NCBI GenBank assembly: GCA_937916365.1
Contig: CALFSY010000091.1
Span: forward strand, 1 to 9,220
Direction of reading: 5' to 3'
Source of the DNA: an uncultured Jannaschia sp.
Lineage (GTDB): Bacteria; Pseudomonadota; Alphaproteobacteria; Rhodobacterales; Rhodobacteraceae
DNA length: 9,220 bases
The notes under the pieces are model-generated. The model was not told the DNA's origin. It saw only the letters and a program-made list of their open reading frames with translations, and made no database searches. Each line of letters starts with the position of its first letter. Position 1 is the stretch's first letter. This document shows positions 5,137-9,220 of the stretch, piece after piece. The position numbers and the translations under genes are program-made.

Positions 5137-6677
5137 TTGGCGCCGGAATAGGCGGGCTGTCGACCGCGCTGCGGCTTAGCCATGCGGGCCTTTCGGTTCG
5201 TGTGGTTGATCTGCACGATGCCCCAGGGGGCAAAATGCGCGTGCGCGCGTCCAATGTAGGCCCCATTGATATTGGTCCAACCGTTTTGACCATGCGTAAT
5301 GTATTTGATGATTTGTTCGCAGACATTGGCGCACATCTATCTGACCATGTTACATTGGTGGAAAACGATATTCTGGCGCGGCACTTCTGGCCCGATGGGG
5401 GGCGGCTGGACCTGTGCAACGATCTTGATCGGAACATTGATGCGATTGCCGCCTTTGCCGGACGTGCAGAAGCGCACGCCTTTCGCCGCTTTGCAAATCG
5501 GGCAAAGCGATTGTTTGAAGCCTTTGAATATCCCATGATGCGGGCACCGGTGCCCAATATGGCGCGCGTGGCGGGGCATGTGTTGCGGCGCCCGGATCTT
5601 TTGGGCGCACTGTCCGTGGGCAGAACATTGGCGCGTCGTTTGGCCGACGATTTCAAAGACCCTAGATTGCAACAACTTTTTGGGCGCTACGCGACCTATG
5701 TTGGCGGATCGCCATATCAAAGCCCGGCCTTATTAAGCCTGATTTGGCATGCCGAGGCCTGCGGGGTTTGGCGTGTTATGGGCGGTATGCACGCCCTGGC
5801 GCGCGCCATGCACACCCTAGCCAAAGACAAAGGCGTTACATTTCAATTCAATGCCCGCGCCACCCGCATTGAATGCCAAGATGGGCGCGTAAGTGCGGTG
5901 CATATGGCCGATGGCGGGCGTTTGCCTGCGGATGTGGTGGTCTTTAATGGCGATCCAAAGGCATTGGTTGAGGGCCACCTTGGCCCTGCGTCACGCGGCG
6001 CCGTCCCCCCTCGCGGGATTTTCCCGCGCAGCTTATCCGCATGTGTTTGGGGGTTTGCCGCGCGGGCGCAGGGTGTCGATCTGGCTCACCATAACGTATT
6101 TTTTTGTGCCAATCCAAAGGCAGAATTCGACGATTTAGCAGCAGGGCGCATACCACACGACGGCACGCTTTATCTTTGCGCACAAGACCGTGGTCAAAAC
6201 ACGCAATCATCCTTAGACTGTGAACGTTTTGAAATCATCCTAAACGGCCCTGCGGGGCACATCGCCACGCAGGAGGATAAAATAAAATGCCAAACACGCG
6301 CGTTCAGAGCCCTAAAGGCACACGGCCTGCGGTTTTCGCCCCCCCCAGGTCCAGAGGCGTTAACAACACCGCAGGATTTTGCCACCGCCTTTCCGGGGTC
6401 GGACGGTTCCCTTTACGGGCGGAGCCCACACGGAATGATGGCAGCCCTGCATCGACCCACGGCAAAGACACGGTTGGCCGGGCTTTACCTGTGCGGGGGG
6501 GGCGCGCACCCGGGGGCGGGGGTGCCGATGGCATGTCTGTCCGGCGCGCACGCGGCCGCGGCGATCTTGAACGACCTTGCTTTGCCGTTGACGTTCCGTC
6601 CGATGGCTATGCCTGGTGGTATGTCGACGGGATCAGCCACGACGGCGCCCGGGCAATTTCAATCATCGGGTTCATAG
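5130..6677 (+). CDS. crtD: Methoxyneurosporene / 1-hydroxycarotenoid 3,4-desaturase (FAD-dependent)
   Basis: CrtD introduces the C-3,4 double bond into 1-hydroxy or 1-methoxy acyclic carotenoids in the spheroidene/spirilloxanthin pathway. It is a phytoene-desaturase-type flavoprotein: IGAGIGGLSTALRL at residues 3-16 is the FAD-binding beta-alpha-beta dinucleotide fold, APGGKMRV (31-38) and GPIDIGPTVLTM (44-55) follow as in Rhodobacter CrtD, and GLYLCGGGAHPGAGVPM (450-466) is the C-terminal carotenoid-oxidoreductase signature. The 515-residue length fits. The start is odd: the frame has no ATG after the in-frame TGA at 5094, only GTG at 5130 or 5133, with no ribosome-binding site and with the first beta strand clipped. 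An ATG with the expected N terminus lies at 5101 in another frame (see separate entry). Beyond residue 467 the gene overlaps crtC in a different frame. Confidence 0.92.
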   Translation: MVIGAGIGGLSTALRLSHAGLSVRVVDLHDAPGGKMRVRASNVGPIDIGPTVLTMRNVFDDLFADIGAHLSDHVTLVENDILARHFWPDGGRLDLCNDLDRNIDAIAAFAGRAEAHAFRRFANRAKRLFEAFEYPMMRAPVPNMARVAGHVLRRPDLLGALSVGRTLARRLADDFKDPRLQQLFGRYATYVGGSPYQSPALLSLIWHAEACGVWRVMGGMHALARAMHTLAKDKGVTFQFNARATRIECQDGRVSAVHMADGGRLPADVVVFNGDPKALVEGHLGPASRGAVPPRGIFPRSLSACVWGFAARAQGVDLAHHNVFFCANPKAEFDDLAAGRIPHDGTLYLCAQDRGQNTQSSLDCERFEIILNGPAGHIATQEDKIKCQTRAFRALKAHGLRFSPPPGPEALTTPQDFATAFPGSDGSLYGRSPHGMMAALHRPTAKTRLAGLYLCGGGAHPGAGVPMACLSGAHAAAAILNDLALPLTFRPMAMPGGMSTGSATTAPGQFQSSGS

Positions 6678-7498
6678 GATCGGTTTTTTCGCCTTGGTAT
6701 CGGTGGTCTGGGCGCAAAAATCCCGCCAATCATTGCTGTTTGAACGTTGCAACCTACGGTCCCGGTGGGCGTTGGACGATGACCGATCGGGGGCAACAGG
6801 CGTTACATCTGTCCCAAGATCAGATCACAATCGGCCCGTCCGCCATGACCTGGGTGGACGATCACCTGCGCATTGATATTGATGAGGTATCGACCCCCCA
6901 CGCCCAACGGATCAAAGGAGTGGTTTTGGTGCGCCCCAGCGCGATTACTGACATCGAAGTGCCATTGACCCAAGATGGCGCACACGTGTGGCGGCCTTTT
7001 GCACCTATCGCCACGATTGAGGTGCACTTGAACCGTCCCGGGTGGTCCTGGAACGGCCATGGCTATTTCGACGCAAATTTTGGAACCCGGGCGTTAGAGG
7101 CAGATTTTGGATACTGGACCTGGGGCAGGTTTCCACTGCAAAACGGTGCTACGTGTTTTTATGACGTTGCGCAGCGCGATGGAACGCCCCTAAATACCGC
7201 CATACATTTTACGCGTGATGGGGCATGGCGCGGCATTGATGCACCGCCAAAGGCAAAATTGCCAAGATCACCATGGATGGTGCGCCGCGAAACCCGTGCC
7301 GACGCAGGGTATCGCCCCCACCAAATCAAACCGATGTTGGACGCCCCCTTTTACAACCGCGCCGCAATCAAAACACAAATCCATGGCGAAAAAACGATAG
7401 GTGTTTGCGAGGCGTTGGATTTAGACAAATTTCGCGGCCCGTGGTTGATGCCTATTTTGGCCGTGCGTGTGCCCCGCCGCGCCGCATGGCGGGTGTGA
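6533..7498 (+). CDS. crtC: Carotenoid 1,2-hydratase (hydroxyneurosporene synthase)
   Basis: CrtC adds water across the terminal C-1,2 double bond of acyclic carotenes such as neurosporene or lycopene, without cofactor, giving the 1-hydroxy group that CrtF later methylates. The family blocks are SDGYAWWYVDGIS (residues 23-35), FIGSVFSPWY (47-56), the NVATYGPGGRWTMTDRG stretch (71-87) and PGWSWNGHGYFDANFG (169-184), whose acidic and aromatic residues are likely active-site candidates. I take the ATG at 6533, the last in-frame ATG before the conserved SDGYAWW block, giving 321 residues. GGGGGCGGGGG a few bases upstream is the only ribosome-binding candidate. A frame open back to 6287 exists but runs through crtD. 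The gene starts 145 bp inside crtD, so the two must be co-transcribed. The N-terminal ~20 residues are Arg-rich, dictated partly by the overlapping frame. Confidence 0.92.
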   Translation: MSVRRARGRGDLERPCFAVDVPSDGYAWWYVDGISHDGARAISIIGFIGSVFSPWYRWSGRKNPANHCCLNVATYGPGGRWTMTDRGQQALHLSQDQITIGPSAMTWVDDHLRIDIDEVSTPHAQRIKGVVLVRPSAITDIEVPLTQDGAHVWRPFAPIATIEVHLNRPGWSWNGHGYFDANFGTRALEADFGYWTWGRFPLQNGATCFYDVAQRDGTPLNTAIHFTRDGAWRGIDAPPKAKLPRSPWMVRRETRADAGYRPHQIKPMLDAPFYNRAAIKTQIHGEKTIGVCEALDLDKFRGPWLMPILAVRVPRRAAWRV

Positions 7499-7537
7499 GC
7501 ACAACAAATCTTTAACCACTTGCATTTGTGCCGTTGG

Positions 7538-7567
7538 CTTGAGACATGCCAAACAATGGCATAAATA
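7538..7567 (+). promoter_or_regulatory. Candidate heat-shock (RpoH-type) promoter for hslV
   Basis: CTTGAG at 7538-7543 followed after 16 bases by CATAAATA (7560-7567) resembles the alphaproteobacterial sigma-32 pattern (CTTGAA-type -35 and C-T/A-TAT-type -10). Thirteen bases separate it from the hslV ATG at 7580. hslVU is a classic heat-shock operon, which makes the assignment plausible; the -10 match is only fair. Confidence 0.45.
7546..7562. repeat. Perfect 6-bp dyad in the hslV upstream region
   Basis: ATGCCA-AACAA-TGGCAT is a perfect inverted repeat with a 5-base centre. It falls in the spacer of the candidate heat-shock promoter and reaches its -10. It could be an operator, or a weak hairpin ending crtC transcripts, though no T-run follows. 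A looser pair GCACAA (7499-7504) / TTGTGC (7526-7531) sits just after the crtC stop. Confidence 0.5.
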
Positions 7568-7579
7568 CGTGCGTAAGAT

Positions 7580-8140
7580 ATGATGACCAACGATACCTTT
7601 ACAAACTGGCACGGCACCACAATCATCGGCATCCGTAAGGGGGACACGGTTGTTGTGGCAGGCGATGGTCAGGTCAGCCTAGGCCAAACCGTGCTCAAGG
7701 CCACCGCGCGAAAGGTGCAACGCCTATCCCCCGGCGGGCACGATGTGGTTGTGGGGTTTGCCGGATCAACAGCGGATGCCTTTGCCCTATTGGAACGGTT
7801 GGAGGCAAAGCTGGACGCCATGCCGGGGCAGCTTACCCGCGCAAGTGTTGAGTTGGCCAAAGATTGGCGCACCGACAAATATCTGCAAAAACTGGAGGCG
7901 ATGTTGATCGTATCGGACGGTCAAACACTGTTGGTGATCACGGGCGCGGGCGATGTGTTGGAACCCGAACACGGTATTGCGGCCATTGGATCGGGCGGCC
8001 AATATGCCCTTGCCGCGGCGCGGGCGTTGATGGACACGGACAAAGACGCCGAAACCATCGCACGGCGGGCTATGGCCATTGCCGCCGAAATTTGTGTGTA
8101 TACAAATGACCAAATCCTTATCGAAAAGATCACGGGATGA
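7580..8140 (+). CDS. hslV: ATP-dependent protease peptidase subunit HslV (ClpQ)
   Basis: HslV is the proteasome-beta-like threonine peptidase that forms a double hexameric chamber and degrades unfolded proteins delivered by the HslU ATPase in the cytoplasm. After a 12-residue propeptide (MMTNDTFTNWHG), the mature enzyme should begin at catalytic Thr13 in the GTTIIGIRKG sequence. Other family blocks are VAGDGQVSLGQTVLK, GFAGSTADAFALLERLE, VELAKDWRTDKYLQKLEAML, ITGAGDVLEPE, AIGSGGQYALAAARAL and AAEICVYTNDQILIE. Length (186) is normal. Two consecutive ATGs at 7580 and 7583 could start it. hslU normally follows closely in this group, but here the next gene is a membrane protein overlapping by ATGA. 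A heat-shock-like promoter candidate sits upstream. Confidence 0.96.
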   Translation: MMTNDTFTNWHGTTIIGIRKGDTVVVAGDGQVSLGQTVLKATARKVQRLSPGGHDVVVGFAGSTADAFALLERLEAKLDAMPGQLTRASVELAKDWRTDKYLQKLEAMLIVSDGQTLLVITGAGDVLEPEHGIAAIGSGGQYALAAARALMDTDKDAETIARRAMAIAAEICVYTNDQILIEKITG

Positions 8141-9220
8141 ATACACTGAACCCAGATGATTTGCGCGCCGCCGTCAGCGCGGGCATTATGACCGAGGCAC
8201 AGGCAGCGTCTTTGGCGGCGCTTTCTGAAACACGGCGGGGGCTGCGCGATCACATCAGCGGAGTTGACGAACCTTTTGAATTGTTTCGCGGGTTCAACGA
8301 AATTTTTATCGTGGTGGGATTGGTTATTTTATATGCGGGTTACCTTGGCCTGACCGGCGTAACATTTTTGGGAAGTGACGCCGGATATATCCTAGGGTTG
8401 GTTTATGCGTGCCTTGCCTTGGCGGGGATTGCCGGTTTGGCACGATATTTTACCTTAATCCGGCGCATGGTGGCGCCTTCAATCGCCTTGTCCGTGATGT
8501 TTGCTATGTCTGCGGGGCAATTCGGCGCAATGCTAAGCGCGGCATTCGGTTTAGAATTGCAAGGCACATTAACATTTTCGGCCCTTGTGGCAGGGGCGTC
8601 GCTGGTATTTTATTATTATTTCTTTCGGGTGCCTTTTACAGTGGCTTTGATCGCGCTTTCGATCCTAACGGCGAGTTTTGGGTTTGCCGCACTGGGCGGT
8701 GCGGTGCCTGAATCGCCATTAGATTTCTTTTTGCTTAGCGCGAACGGACCCTTTGCAATTATCACTGTTATTTTGGGGGCAATCGGGTTGATTGGTGCGA
8801 TGGCCTTTGACATGAGCGATCCACATCGCCTAACGCGGCGCGCGGCAAGCGGGTTTTGGCTTCATATCCTGGCGGCCCCTGCGATTGTAAACACTGTAGC
8901 GTTGACACTGTTTACCCAAAACACTGTGTTTGCGCAGATGATACTGGTGGTTTTTGTGGCGCTGATGGCGATATTTGCCGTCATAATTGATCGGCGATCA
9001 TTTTTGGTTGCGGGGGTGGGATACATCGTGGCCCTTGCCTTTACCGTTATCGAAGGCGGAACATTCGTTATCATCCTAATGTTGGGGGTGGGGTTGGTTT
9101 TGCTAGGCGCGAAATGGGATATGTTACGCCGCACCTTAATGCAGGCGTTGCCGGATTTTCCCGGCAAAACGCGCCTGCCGCCCTATCACATCCCCCCGCG
9201 ACCATGGCCGAGACTGCGTC
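8137..9220 (+). CDS. Multi-pass membrane protein, DUF2157-like N terminus (3' end outside window)
   Basis: A frame starts at ATG 8137, overlapping the hslV stop as ATGA, and stays open for 361 codons to the window edge. Residues 1-50 (MNTLNPDDLRAAVSAGIMTE...) form a soluble helical segment with the 'G-I-x-T/S-xx-Q-A' pattern that I associate with the N terminus of DUF2157-type proteins. About nine or ten hydrophobic segments follow, roughly at 57-77, 83-102, 114-132, 147-163, 166-187, 205-224, 240-258, 266-284, 289-305 and 309-323. The visible tail is Pro-rich and basic (RLPPYHIPPRPWPRLR), so the natural end may be near. I cannot assign a function. Its coupling to hslV suggests co-expression with the HslUV protease, perhaps with hslU beyond it, but that is inference from position. 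Confidence 0.8.
   Translation, partial: MNTLNPDDLRAAVSAGIMTEAQAASLAALSETRRGLRDHISGVDEPFELFRGFNEIFIVVGLVILYAGYLGLTGVTFLGSDAGYILGLVYACLALAGIAGLARYFTLIRRMVAPSIALSVMFAMSAGQFGAMLSAAFGLELQGTLTFSALVAGASLVFYYYFFRVPFTVALIALSILTASFGFAALGGAVPESPLDFFLLSANGPFAIITVILGAIGLIGAMAFDMSDPHRLTRRAASGFWLHILAAPAIVNTVALTLFTQNTVFAQMILVVFVALMAIFAVIIDRRSFLVAGVGYIVALAFTVIEGGTFVIILMLGVGLVLLGAKWDMLRRTLMQALPDFPGKTRLPPYHIPPRPWPRLR

Noticed and set aside
5066..5656. 196-codon minus-strand open frame over the crtE-crtD gap and crtD
   Set aside because: It runs through the regulatory region and the FAD domain of crtD, is rich in Arg/Ser/Ala and has no domain; shadow of crtD.
6287..6532. Extended crtC start at 6287 (82 extra residues)
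   Set aside because: The extra stretch is the +frame shadow of the conserved crtD C-terminal domain, Arg/Pro/Gly-rich, and lies far upstream of the CrtC conserved N terminus.
1..9220. CRISPR arrays, tRNA or rRNA genes, insertion sequences, phage or defence genes
   Set aside because: No spaced direct repeats, cloverleaf-like sequence, transposase or recombinase motifs are visible; nearly all DNA is assigned to recognised genes.

Overview
The window looks like a piece of an alphaproteobacterial chromosome, most likely a Rhodobacteraceae/Roseobacter-type aerobic or facultative anoxygenic phototroph. The reason is a divergent carotenoid block, crtF-crtE (minus) against crtD-crtC (plus), whose arrangement and protein sequences resemble the crt genes of Rhodobacter photosynthesis gene clusters (PGCs). 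These assignments come from recognised motifs and remembered family sequences; no database search was run.

Layout. Positions 1-1676 hold a tight plus-strand operon: the 3' part of proC (proline biosynthesis), csaA (small tRNA-binding OB-fold chaperone) and a D-2-hydroxyacid dehydrogenase. A 72-bp gap rich in inverted repeats follows. Then come cobU and a cobC-like histidine phosphatase (1749-2908), a pair for cobalamin nucleotide-loop assembly; they overlap by ATGA at the end of a run of 12 G. A 59-bp convergent gap separates them from crtF and crtE (2968-5004, minus). The crtE-crtD intergenic region (about 125 bp) carries a canonical-spacing PpsR/CrtJ operator and overlapping divergent promoter candidates. 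crtD and crtC follow on plus (5130-7498) with a 145-bp out-of-frame overlap. An 81-bp gap with a heat-shock-like promoter candidate leads to hslV and an ATGA-coupled multi-pass membrane protein that runs off the end.

How it works together. CrtE makes geranylgeranyl diphosphate. CrtC (1,2-hydratase), CrtD (3,4-desaturase) and CrtF (1-O-methyltransferase) convert acyclic carotenes such as neurosporene into methoxylated carotenoids of the spheroidene/spirilloxanthin type. crtB, crtI and crtA, and all bch/puf genes, are absent here.

Most notable points: the crtFE/crtDC module is flanked by housekeeping and cobalamin genes instead of tspO/crtBIA and bchCXYZ; the 5' end of crtD seems to have lost its ATG to a one-base frame discontinuity; and a G12 tract sits exactly at the cobU/cobC junction, where one extra G would fuse the two proteins. 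No CRISPR, insertion sequence, tRNA or rRNA is visible, and I see no clearly new multi-gene system. No gene-free stretch exceeds 300 bases.
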